NCBI GenBank assembly: GCA_003045895.1
Contig: PZPC01000010.1
Location: 1 to 64,000, forward strand
Origin: Bacteroidota bacterium
GTDB taxonomy: Bacteria > Bacteroidota > Bacteroidia > Chitinophagales > Saprospiraceae
Reading direction: 5' to 3'
DNA length: 64,000 nt
Numbering within the stretch: the stretch's first letter is position 1; each line of letters starts with the position of its first letter. Shown here one piece after another: positions 52,066 to 59,683 of this stretch. Under the pieces are notes generated by a model, which saw only the letters and a list, made by a program, of their open reading frames with translations, was not told the origin of the DNA and did no database searches. The position numbers and the translations under genes are program-made.

Positions 52066-53367
52066 CTACTGTTGTTCCCGAATCGCCTGATCCAGGATGC
52101 TTAGCCCCAGGTCCAACTCTTCGTAGCTGACCGTCAGGGGTGGTGCAATCCGGAACACCCCACTCATGCCGGGTAAACGCACAATATTCATGTTCAGGCC
52201 CAGTTCCAGGCAGCGCTTGGAGATGGCCCAGCCCAGCTCGGGAGCGGGTTCGCGGGTATGCCGGTCTTTGACGATTTCCACCCCCAACAGCAGGCCGCGG
52301 CCGCGTACATCGCCCATACACGCGTGAACCTCCTGCAGCTTTTGCAGGCCTGCTTTCAGGTAATTCCCCTTTTCGGCCGCCTGAACCACCAGTTTTTGCT
52401 CGCGGATGATATCCAGCACCGCCAGCCCGGCAATGGCCGGGAGGGGGTCGGAAACGTGAGAAGTAATGTAGAGGAAGCCCCGCTCGAAGCACACTTGCTC
52501 AATTTCCCGGGAGGTCAGTGTCGCCGCCAGGGGCAGCCCCCCACCCAGGGTTTTGGACAGGGTGAGGAAATCGGGCGTAACGCCTTCTTGTTCAAAACCA
52601 AACCAGTCGCCCAGGCGCCCCATGCCGGTCTGCGCTTCGTCGAGGATCATCAGGTAGCCCCGCTCGGCACTCATCGCTTTCAGTTTGGCCAGGTAACCCG
52701 GCGGCAGGTCCACAATGCCAGCAGCGCTGAGGATAGGCTCAATCATCACGGCTGCCGGTGCGCCCACCGACTGGCGATCAGCCAGATCCATCCCGACTTC
52801 CAGGCACGTATGGTCACAAGTACCCTGGCAGTGGCGCACCGGACAGCGGTAGGCGTACGGTGCAGGAAGGGCCAGGTTGCCAGGCCCCACCGGTCCGTAC
52901 CCCTGACGGGTGTGGCTGTAGGTCGAGCCCTGGGCGCCAGCCGTCATTCCGTGCCAGGAGCCGATGAACCCGAGGACTTCGTGTCCGTTGGTGTACAATT
53001 TAGCCATCCGCAGGGCTACCTCGTTGCTCTCCGAGCCCGTATTGACCAGGATGGCTTTGTCCAACCCTTCCGGGAGAAGTGCGACCAACTCCTGACACAG
53101 GCGGATCACCGGCTCCGAGAGCAGGGTGCTGAGCAGGTGCCAGGCTTTGTCGTGGCTGCTGGCCAGTGCAGCCTGTACCCGGGGATGATTGTGCCCAATA
53201 ATGGCGCACATCTGCCCCGAGGTGAAGTCGAGGATCGCCTTGCCGTCCTGGGTGTAAATGTAGGACCCCGCAGCCCGGTCGATCAGTACCGGGCTGAATT
53301 CTTTGCAGTAGCGGATCAGTACTTCCTCGGCTTCCCGGAGCCAGGCAGGAGTGTTGTTGTTTTCCAT
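52066..53367 (-). CDS. Class III PLP aminotransferase, 2,2-dialkylglycine decarboxylase-like
   Basis: 433 residues. It closely follows the pattern of Burkholderia DgdA as I remember it, even in numbering: Q52 in SGQM, W138 and M141 in SWHGM, D243 in ILDEAQTG, PLP lysine K272 in LTLSKTLGGGLP, and R406 in MSGVFRIAPP. DgdA decarboxylates dialkylglycines and transfers the amino group to pyruvate. A difference is a Cys/His-rich insertion at about 175-188 (CPVRHCQGTCDHTC) that could bind a metal or form disulfides. Other omega-aminotransferases remain possible. No pathway partner in the neighbourhood. Confidence 0.85.
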   Translation of the reverse strand: MENNNTPAWLREAEEVLIRYCKEFSPVLIDRAAGSYIYTQDGKAILDFTSGQMCAIIGHNHPRVQAALASSHDKAWHLLSTLLSEPVIRLCQELVALLPEGLDKAILVNTGSESNEVALRMAKLYTNGHEVLGFIGSWHGMTAGAQGSTYSHTRQGYGPVGPGNLALPAPYAYRCPVRHCQGTCDHTCLEVGMDLADRQSVGAPAAVMIEPILSAAGIVDLPPGYLAKLKAMSAERGYLMILDEAQTGMGRLGDWFGFEQEGVTPDFLTLSKTLGGGLPLAATLTSREIEQVCFERGFLYITSHVSDPLPAIAGLAVLDIIREQKLVVQAAEKGNYLKAGLQKLQEVHACMGDVRGRGLLLGVEIVKDRHTREPAPELGWAISKRCLELGLNMNIVRLPGMSGVFRIAPPLTVSYEELDLGLSILDQAIREQQ

Positions 53368-53431
53368 GTTTTAACAGGTCTTTTGCTTGTGCCTGGTAAA
53401 GTTAATGGATTCACCCCGAAACACCACGGGT

Positions 53432-53473
53432 AAAAAAGCAGGCCGTGGGGAATCGTTATTCCCCACGGCCTGC
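53432..53473 (-). terminator. Terminator of the subtilase gene
   Basis: GCAGGCCGTGGGGAAT (53438-53453) and ATTCCCCACGGCCTGC (53458-53473) form a perfect 16-bp stem with a CGTT loop. On the minus strand it runs into six T. Confidence 0.9.
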
Positions 53474-53504
53474 CATTTTTTACAACGCCACAAATTAATA
53501 CTTA

Positions 53505-56500
53505 TTAACGCTTAACCAGCCGCACCTGTTGCGACCAGTCTTGCCCGTTGGCGATGACCAGGTAGAGGCCCGACGGCAAGGATTGCACGTCCAGGGTGGT
53601 GCGAAACTGGCCACCGGCCGACCACTCCTGGCCCTGGTAAACCATCCTCCCTTGGCTGTCCAACAATTGGATTTGCAACCATTCTTCGTCGGGAGCGAGA
53701 CCTTCCAGAACCACCTGGTCGCGAGCAGGATTGGGGAATACCAGCCACTTCTCCGCAAGAGCGGGGGCCGTGGCGGGTAGTGCCAGGCGCAGGCTTTCAC
53801 TACTTTCGCCAGTCGTATTGGCATCGATCCACTCAATGGTGTATTCTTCTACTTCTCCGTAATTGGGGTTGACACAATCCAAGGGTAAGCTGCCGTACTG
53901 CATCGCAATACGCATACGGGTATACCGGCTGGGGGCAGTGGCGGGGGCCATAAAACCAACGCTGGTCGTTCCCGCCAACGGGCCCGCCGAAGCAACGGTT
54001 TCGCCAGCGTCAGCAAAGTCGCCATCCTTGTTGAAATCGATCCAGACCACCCAATTTTCCCGGTAAGGGGTACTGCGATAACCGGGAATCAGGTCCAGGA
54101 TTTGTTCGGCACCCAGTACCATGGGCAGGCTGATAGCCGTATAATCGCCGTAACCGTTGTCGTTGCCGCTGGCATAGTTATTGCCATTGTGGGTAATCGC
54201 CGCAATCCATTCGTAGTTGGTATTGGCCCCACGGGTTGGGCAGTAAAAGACATCCGGATTATTGGAACCTTCCTGGTTGACGGTGGCCAGGGTGGTAGCC
54301 ATACAGCCATTGGCGTCGGTCACCACCACGGTGTACCTCCCGGCTTCCAGGCCGGCGATATCCGGGCCTTGTGCGCCGTTGCTCCAGTTGATCTGATAGG
54401 GTGCGACCCCACCGGCCACCTGGAGGCTGATGCTGCCTCCTTGCAGGGGTGTTTGGGGGGTTATTTCTACCGAAAGCGACAGAGCAGCCGGGCTGGTCAG
54501 GGGAATCCCCCGTACTGCGGAGCAGCCCCTGGCATCGGTAACGGTAACGAGATAGACCCCCGCCGGGAGGTTGGTCCGTTCGGACGTCGTACTACCACCA
54601 TCCGACCACTGGTACGCAAATGGCGGCGTCCCCCCTTGTGTGTTCAGCGCGATGGCGCCATCATGGGCACCGGCACAGGTAGGATGGGTAAAGGTGGCGT
54701 TAACCGCAATGCTGGTTGGCCCCGCCAACGTCAACGATTGGCTGGCCTGGCAGTCGCCATTGGTAACGGTCAGGGCATACGTTCCACTCCCCAGGTTATA
54801 GAGCACACTGGTCTGCTGGGCGCCCGTACTCCATTGGTACAGGTAGTTGCTGGTCGCACCACCCGTTACCAGGGCACTGATACTACCGCTGTTTCCCTGG
54901 GCGCAACTGGGTTGTTCACCGGTCAGTTGAATATTTAGTGGCGCGCCGGCCACCACGGGGATGGTGGCGGTCTCCAGGCAACCATTGGCATCGGTCACTA
55001 CGGCGTAGTAATTACCCGGCGCCAGCCCCGTTCGAGCGGCTGTGGCAGCACCATCGGCCCAATTTATAGCATAAGGCGGCGTTCCGCCATTTATTCCGAG
55101 GCTGATGCTGCCGTTGGTACAATAGGCGGCCTGGGCAGCGTAGGAAATCGTGATTGCTGGTGGGGCAACCAGGCTCACCGTTGCGGAAGTACTCTGTCCA
55201 CCATCGTTCACCGTGACCGTATAAGTATCCGCTGGCACGTCCTGGATCAGCGCGGTAGTCGCTCCGTTGCTCCACTGGTAGGTAAAATTACCGGCCCCCC
55301 CCGTAGCGTTGGCCGTGAGGGCACCCGTGGCTGCGCCGGCACAACTGATCGGGCTATTGATCGCAATAGCCAGGCTAAGCGCGGGTTGAGGATCGGGATC
55401 CACACAGAAAAGGTGGTAGGCATAGGACCCAAAACTGCCGCCGTTGGCCAGCGCGTTGCCGTAGGTATCGGTCAGTCGGTACCAACCATCGCCGTTGTTG
55501 CAACACATGCCATCGTTGTAGGCATCGCTAAAATAAAGGGTATAGCACCCCGGGGGCAAACAAATGGATTCCTCCAGGTAACTAAATGCCGCGGCATTGG
55601 TGTAAGGGCCACCCGCCAGGCGGACACTACCGGTGGCATCCAGGACGGCCCAGGCGGTTTCGGCCGGATAGCGGTCGAATTGCAGCGCCAGTCGCAGGCT
55701 GTTTTCACAACCAAAATGTTCGTATTTTTTGGCGTCGGCCCGCCGACCAACCTGCCCATTGGGGAACACAGGTGCCACGGAAAGCCAGTATTCGCCACCC
55801 ACGGTAGCTGGTAGCGCAAAATTTAGACTGCTGCTGGTTCCAACGACCTCCATATACCGGGCGCCCAACAGGTAAATCCGGTAACCTACGGCCCCACTAA
55901 TGGGTTCCCAGCTGAGCCGGGCCGTGGTAGGATTCTCGTAACTTACGGCAAAAACCGGCAGCGCAGCAATGACCGCTGTCCCCTCGCTGACCACCGTCTG
56001 GTTACCCCGGCGTAGCCGAAATTTCACCATACTGCCCGACGTTGCCGGCACGTTCCACAAAAAGCTATTCTGATTGGCAGGAATGGTATTGCTCAGCGTT
56101 TGCCAGGCCTGGCCGCCGTCATTGGAAAAATCAATGGCAAAAGGCAACCCGTTATTGATCGCATCCCAGGCCAGCACCGCTTCTTCTCCGGGGACAAAAG
56201 TGGTACCAGGAGCCAGGGTAGCCAGGCTCATGGGTGCCAGTTCAAAATCGTAAACGATATAGAACTCCTGCGGCCCGGAAGGCACCTGAAAACCTTTCAC
56301 CAGCAGGTTGTAAAAACCGGAAGTCGGATTATCAACAACCACTTGTTCCATGTTATTGATCCGATCAATGCCCGGCAAGGCAGCGCGTCCGAGGCTATCC
56401 AAATTTGGAAAACTACTCGGCAGCCAGGGCCGTAATTCCTGTCCGTTGGGGCGTTGAACTTTCAGGTCGAGGTCATTGACCAGTGCTTTGGAACTGAGCA

Positions 56501-58127
56501 CGCTGCCGGCGGGGTCGTGCCAGTAGATCATTACCTTGAGGCGCAAGGCACCAGCAGGAACAGCCAACTGAAAGGATTGCTGCTGGCCGTGGGTAATGCT
56601 GCCGTTGAAAAAATGGCCGCTCTCCAGGGTTCGGAGTGCTTTGCCCGCATTGAACCTACCCCATCCGTAGTGGTAGTCGGGTCCGGCAGGTCCCAGGTCA
56701 TCGGCGGTGTTGAGGGCAACGGCTTTGATGAGTGCCGAGGAAGGCTGCTGCCCCCCGTGAAACGCTTTGTAGTACTGGTAAAGACCGGCCAGCCCGCCGG
56801 CTACGTTAGGTGCCGCTGCCGAGGTGCCGGAACTGGGGCGATAAGTATCATTGGGGCCGGTGGTCTGATCGCCTTGTCCCAGGGCACTCAGATCGGGTTT
56901 TATCCGGCCGTCGGGAGTAGGGCCCCGGCTGCTGCTGGGCAACAGCTGATCATTCCAGTCGTTGTTACCAACGGCCAATACGTTTTTAGCCGATTTCCGG
57001 CCACCCGTAATGGTGGCATAATAAATCCCCTGGGCATTAGGCCCCAGCCAACTGTAGGGATTGTAACAAGGATCGGCGCCGTGATTGCCGGCCGAAAAAC
57101 AGTGCAGCAACTGGGGGTTGTTGTACACCTGGTTATCCAGCCCCTGGGTAGCCAACTCGTAGCTGTCTCCACAGCCATCCGCGTAGGAGGTAGAGGTAAT
57201 GACGATGCCGTACTGGGCAAAATTAGCGGGTGCATTGTTGAGGTATTCGTAGTCGCCGAGGTCAAAAAGATGGAGGTTGACCCCCGCTCCACTGCCCGCC
57301 GTAGCCGCCTTGATGTTGCCGGCGCCGGCGGCCATGCCGCTGGTCATTTCGCCATGGTTACCCGTATTATAAGTGCAATGGTCGGTCAGGCGGCCATGAA
57401 AATCCAGGTGATTTACCCGGCCGTCATCACCGATGGCCAGGGTTACACCGGTGCCGTCGTAGCCGGTGCCGGGGCCCTGGTTGCTGGCTCGTAAGCGGGT
57501 ATTGGAACGGCCCCGCATGCCCTCGGGAACAGGACGCAGAGGAACCGCCTCGGTGTACTGTAGCAACGGACAGGTGAGCGTATTGGTAAGGTTGTCACCG
57601 GGGATATCGTAGACCACCGTAGTGGAAGTCACCTGGCGAATAGTGGCACCATAGGTTTCCAAAATTTGCGCCAGTTGCACGGGCGTTATGCCCGGAAAAG
57701 GAAGACCGACCAAAGCGATCGTACTGCCCGACTCGCCGTCGTCAGTCGGTAACAGCGGGCCGTCGGGGCGCTTATTGTTTGGGCTAATGGGCAGCACCTG
57801 CTCCACAAAGTCGGGCAGTATCACGGGGGAAGCCCCGGTATAGGCCGCCAGGTAGGCACGGTTGGGAATATAGGCCAGGAGTTGAATGCCTATTTCTGCT
57901 AAAGCAACTTTGTCTGCTGCGGTAGGAATTTCGGTGAGTTGAATAATGGCATAACAACCATTATCCCCGCCACAATTGTTGGTTGGCCAGGTAGTTTGGA
58001 GTGATTTGCTTTCCGAAGTAGCAGAAAAAACGGTCTGGTTGTTTAAAAAGACACTGTTCCCTTCTTGGCTTATTCCTGCTGTTGACGATACACACATCCA
58101 CGCCACCACCATTACGATATATCGCAT
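53505..58127 (-). CDS. Secreted S8 subtilase with SprB-type repeats, GEVED domain and T9SS sorting tail
   Basis: 1540 residues from the ATG at 58127, where the signal peptide MRYIVMVVAWMCVSSTAGIS begins. A propeptide-like region reaches about residue 220. The catalytic triad is D234 (AIGDDGRV), H258 (GNHGEMTSG) and S436 (SSGTSAAAPN), with oxyanion N348 (FSAGNHG). The usual second His of HGTH is Met. A jelly-roll P-like domain and Ig-like modules follow, then about five SprB-type repeats of 75-80 residues (PISCAGAATGALTANATGG, GTPPYAINW, TDANGCLETATI), a GEVED domain (VVWIDFNKDGDFADAGE), and a Por-type tail (LVFPNPARDQVVLEG to VRLVKR). Probably a T9SS-exported protease. Target unknown. Confidence 0.93.
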   Translation of the reverse strand: MRYIVMVVAWMCVSSTAGISQEGNSVFLNNQTVFSATSESKSLQTTWPTNNCGGDNGCYAIIQLTEIPTAADKVALAEIGIQLLAYIPNRAYLAAYTGASPVILPDFVEQVLPISPNNKRPDGPLLPTDDGESGSTIALVGLPFPGITPVQLAQILETYGATIRQVTSTTVVYDIPGDNLTNTLTCPLLQYTEAVPLRPVPEGMRGRSNTRLRASNQGPGTGYDGTGVTLAIGDDGRVNHLDFHGRLTDHCTYNTGNHGEMTSGMAAGAGNIKAATAGSGAGVNLHLFDLGDYEYLNNAPANFAQYGIVITSTSYADGCGDSYELATQGLDNQVYNNPQLLHCFSAGNHGADPCYNPYSWLGPNAQGIYYATITGGRKSAKNVLAVGNNDWNDQLLPSSSRGPTPDGRIKPDLSALGQGDQTTGPNDTYRPSSGTSAAAPNVAGGLAGLYQYYKAFHGGQQPSSALIKAVALNTADDLGPAGPDYHYGWGRFNAGKALRTLESGHFFNGSITHGQQQSFQLAVPAGALRLKVMIYWHDPAGSVLSSKALVNDLDLKVQRPNGQELRPWLPSSFPNLDSLGRAALPGIDRINNMEQVVVDNPTSGFYNLLVKGFQVPSGPQEFYIVYDFELAPMSLATLAPGTTFVPGEEAVLAWDAINNGLPFAIDFSNDGGQAWQTLSNTIPANQNSFLWNVPATSGSMVKFRLRRGNQTVVSEGTAVIAALPVFAVSYENPTTARLSWEPISGAVGYRIYLLGARYMEVVGTSSSLNFALPATVGGEYWLSVAPVFPNGQVGRRADAKKYEHFGCENSLRLALQFDRYPAETAWAVLDATGSVRLAGGPYTNAAAFSYLEESICLPPGCYTLYFSDAYNDGMCCNNGDGWYRLTDTYGNALANGGSFGSYAYHLFCVDPDPQPALSLAIAINSPISCAGAATGALTANATGGAGNFTYQWSNGATTALIQDVPADTYTVTVNDGGQSTSATVSLVAPPAITISYAAQAAYCTNGSISLGINGGTPPYAINWADGAATAARTGLAPGNYYAVVTDANGCLETATIPVVAGAPLNIQLTGEQPSCAQGNSGSISALVTGGATSNYLYQWSTGAQQTSVLYNLGSGTYALTVTNGDCQASQSLTLAGPTSIAVNATFTHPTCAGAHDGAIALNTQGGTPPFAYQWSDGGSTTSERTNLPAGVYLVTVTDARGCSAVRGIPLTSPAALSLSVEITPQTPLQGGSISLQVAGGVAPYQINWSNGAQGPDIAGLEAGRYTVVVTDANGCMATTLATVNQEGSNNPDVFYCPTRGANTNYEWIAAITHNGNNYASGNDNGYGDYTAISLPMVLGAEQILDLIPGYRSTPYRENWVVWIDFNKDGDFADAGETVASAGPLAGTTSVGFMAPATAPSRYTRMRIAMQYGSLPLDCVNPNYGEVEEYTIEWIDANTTGESSESLRLALPATAPALAEKWLVFPNPARDQVVLEGLAPDEEWLQIQLLDSQGRMVYQGQEWSAGGQFRTTLDVQSLPSGLYLVIANGQDWSQQVRLVKR

Positions 58128-58154
58128 GATGTTTTGTATTTGAAGTTGGATAAA

Positions 58155-58304
58155 ATGAAATCTAAACAAGTGCGACAAAAACAATGTCGCAACTTATCCG
58201 GTGTGTATCAGATGGAATAAAAGGTAAATGAAATCTAAACAAGTGCAGCAAAAACAATGCCACAACTTATCCGGTGTGTGTCAGATGTCAGATGGAACTA
58301 AAAT
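58155..58304. repeat. Two-copy direct repeat, period 73 bp
   Basis: ATGAAATCTAAACAAGTGC begins at 58155 and again at 58228, and the copies agree through ACTTATCCGGTGTGT and CAGATGGAA. Copy one has a perfect TGCGACA/TGTCGCA hairpin that is broken by substitutions in copy two. It lies in the leader of the subtilase gene. Confidence 0.85.
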
Positions 58305-58392
58305 AGTAACAAGGGATGGGTGAAGTGCGCAGTCGTATTACAGTATATTAAAAAAGGCACACTATTAACAGCCTGAAAGGCTAATCAACCAA

Positions 58393-58400
58393 CAAAGATA
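58393..58400 (-). promoter_or_regulatory. Possible -7 promoter box for the subtilase gene
   Basis: Minus strand reads TATCTTTG, an exact TAnnTTTG match, about 265 bases upstream of the ATG. No well-spaced -33 box. Confidence 0.35.
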
Positions 58401-58461
58401 AATTAAAATATCGTATTTGTTAAACAAACATATCGTTAATTTCATCAAAATATTCCCGCCA

Positions 58462-59376
58462 TCAAAACTTGAGGTAGTCAACCGGATTCACCGGAACGCC
58501 GCGAGACCACAATTCGAAGTGCAGGTGGGGGCCGGTAGTTTGGTGGCCAGTATTGCCAATAATTGCGATAGCTTCACCTCCTCTAACAAAAGACCCCACC
58601 TTCTTGAGCAACTCAGAATTGTGCTTATAAAAGGTGATTACCCCATTTTGGTGCTGGATGCCGATGGTGTAACCCGTGTCATAGGTATAGTCGGAAAGGA
58701 TGACGTAGCCATCCATGGCGGCTTTGACAGCGGTGCCCTTGGCGGCAATGATATCGACCCCATTGTGTGAGATATCGGGATCAAAAGCGCCGGTAATTTC
58801 ACCCCGGATAGGCGCCACCATGAAAAGTTGTTCCAGGGGGGTATCGCGGCTACCGGCGGTGGAGTTCCCGAGGGAACTGCGCGCTGCCTGCCCTACTTCT
58901 TCGAGGGCCATTTCCCGGCGGAGCTGAATTTCTTCTGCCGACAGGGTGACTTCCTCGATATCTTCCAAATTTTCCAGCCCGGTGGTATCGATTTGTTTTT
59001 CAGCATCCACCACCGATTGGTAGTTGCCCAGCAACAGGTTGCGGAAGGTGTTGGCGTATTTGGTTTGGGCGTCCAGATCTTCCTCGAGCTGGCTCATTTC
59101 CTGGTACAATTCCGCCAGTTCTTCCCGTTCAACGATGTTCCCAAAACCGGGCAGGTATTTTTTTATCGGAGAGTAAGCGATCAACAATACCACGGTCAGG
59201 ACGACCAGCACCACCACGCTACTGAGCGCGAGGTAAACGTTCATCAGACTCAACTGAAAGGAGCGTACCTCCTCGAAGGTTCCCTCTTTCATGATCGACA
59301 GCCGGTAGCGGTTGTTGAGCTGGGCCAACATTTTTTGCCACCGGGAAACTGGTTTATTCCCACTTAATTCTTCCAT
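58462..59376 (-). CDS. M23 family metallopeptidase, membrane-anchored with coiled coil
   Basis: 304 residues. A cytosolic basic N-terminus (SRWQKMLAQLNNRYRLSIM) leads into one membrane helix at about 45-68 (LSSVVVLVVLTVVLLIAYSP), then a coiled coil (REELAELYQEMSQLEEDLDA) and a C-terminal LytM domain. The zinc ligands are all present: H and D in SHNGVDIIA, and HLH in TGPHLHFEL. An active endopeptidase on peptidoglycan cross-bridges in the periplasm is inferred. It resembles cell-division or morphogenesis M23 proteins. It is divergent from sprE. Confidence 0.92.
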   Translation of the reverse strand: MEELSGNKPVSRWQKMLAQLNNRYRLSIMKEGTFEEVRSFQLSLMNVYLALSSVVVLVVLTVVLLIAYSPIKKYLPGFGNIVEREELAELYQEMSQLEEDLDAQTKYANTFRNLLLGNYQSVVDAEKQIDTTGLENLEDIEEVTLSAEEIQLRREMALEEVGQAARSSLGNSTAGSRDTPLEQLFMVAPIRGEITGAFDPDISHNGVDIIAAKGTAVKAAMDGYVILSDYTYDTGYTIGIQHQNGVITFYKHNSELLKKVGSFVRGGEAIAIIGNTGHQTTGPHLHFELWSRGVPVNPVDYLKF

Positions 59377-59683
59377 AACCTCAAATTAGCACACAAAAAT
59401 TACAACTTCACCTTAATAAAGGCCTTTCCTTACGTCCGGCACCTTCCCCGCAATCTTGCTACATACTTAACGAAGGTGAAAATGCGTTTTTACCAACAGT
59501 TCTGGTCTCCCGAAGCCAGTAGCCTGGGGGCGGGCCAGGGCCCGGGGTAGTTAAAAGGACAACGTCACAAACTTAAACGCCCACAATGGTGGTTTGAAGT
59601 ATGGACAATTAAAAATACCTTTGCAGTAATTTTGGCAAAGATACGCAGATAAAATTTTTGCCCACCACAAAAAAACATTTGGA
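59377..59683. other. Intergenic region, 307 bp
   Basis: No gene supported. A GC-rich patch at about 59525-59550 and the sprE promoter at 59593-59623 are the only features I see; the divergent M23 gene shows no clear promoter box. Confidence 0.5.
59593..59623 (+). promoter_or_regulatory. Canonical Bacteroidota promoter of sprE/porW
   Basis: TTTG (59593-59596), a 19-base gap, and TACCTTTG (59616-59623) match both boxes of the Bacteroidota sigma-ABfr consensus. It is 60 bases before the start codon. Confidence 0.75.

Larger units (their letters stand above)
58128..58461 (-). other. Intergenic region, 334 bp, leader of the subtilase gene
   Basis: No gene. It holds a two-copy 73-bp direct repeat (58155-58304), an AGCCT-gaa-AGGCT hairpin at about 58369-58382, and two exact -7 boxes on the minus strand: TATCTTTG (58393-58400) and TATGTTTG at about 58426-58433. 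If these are used, the subtilase leader is over 260 bases. Confidence 0.5.
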
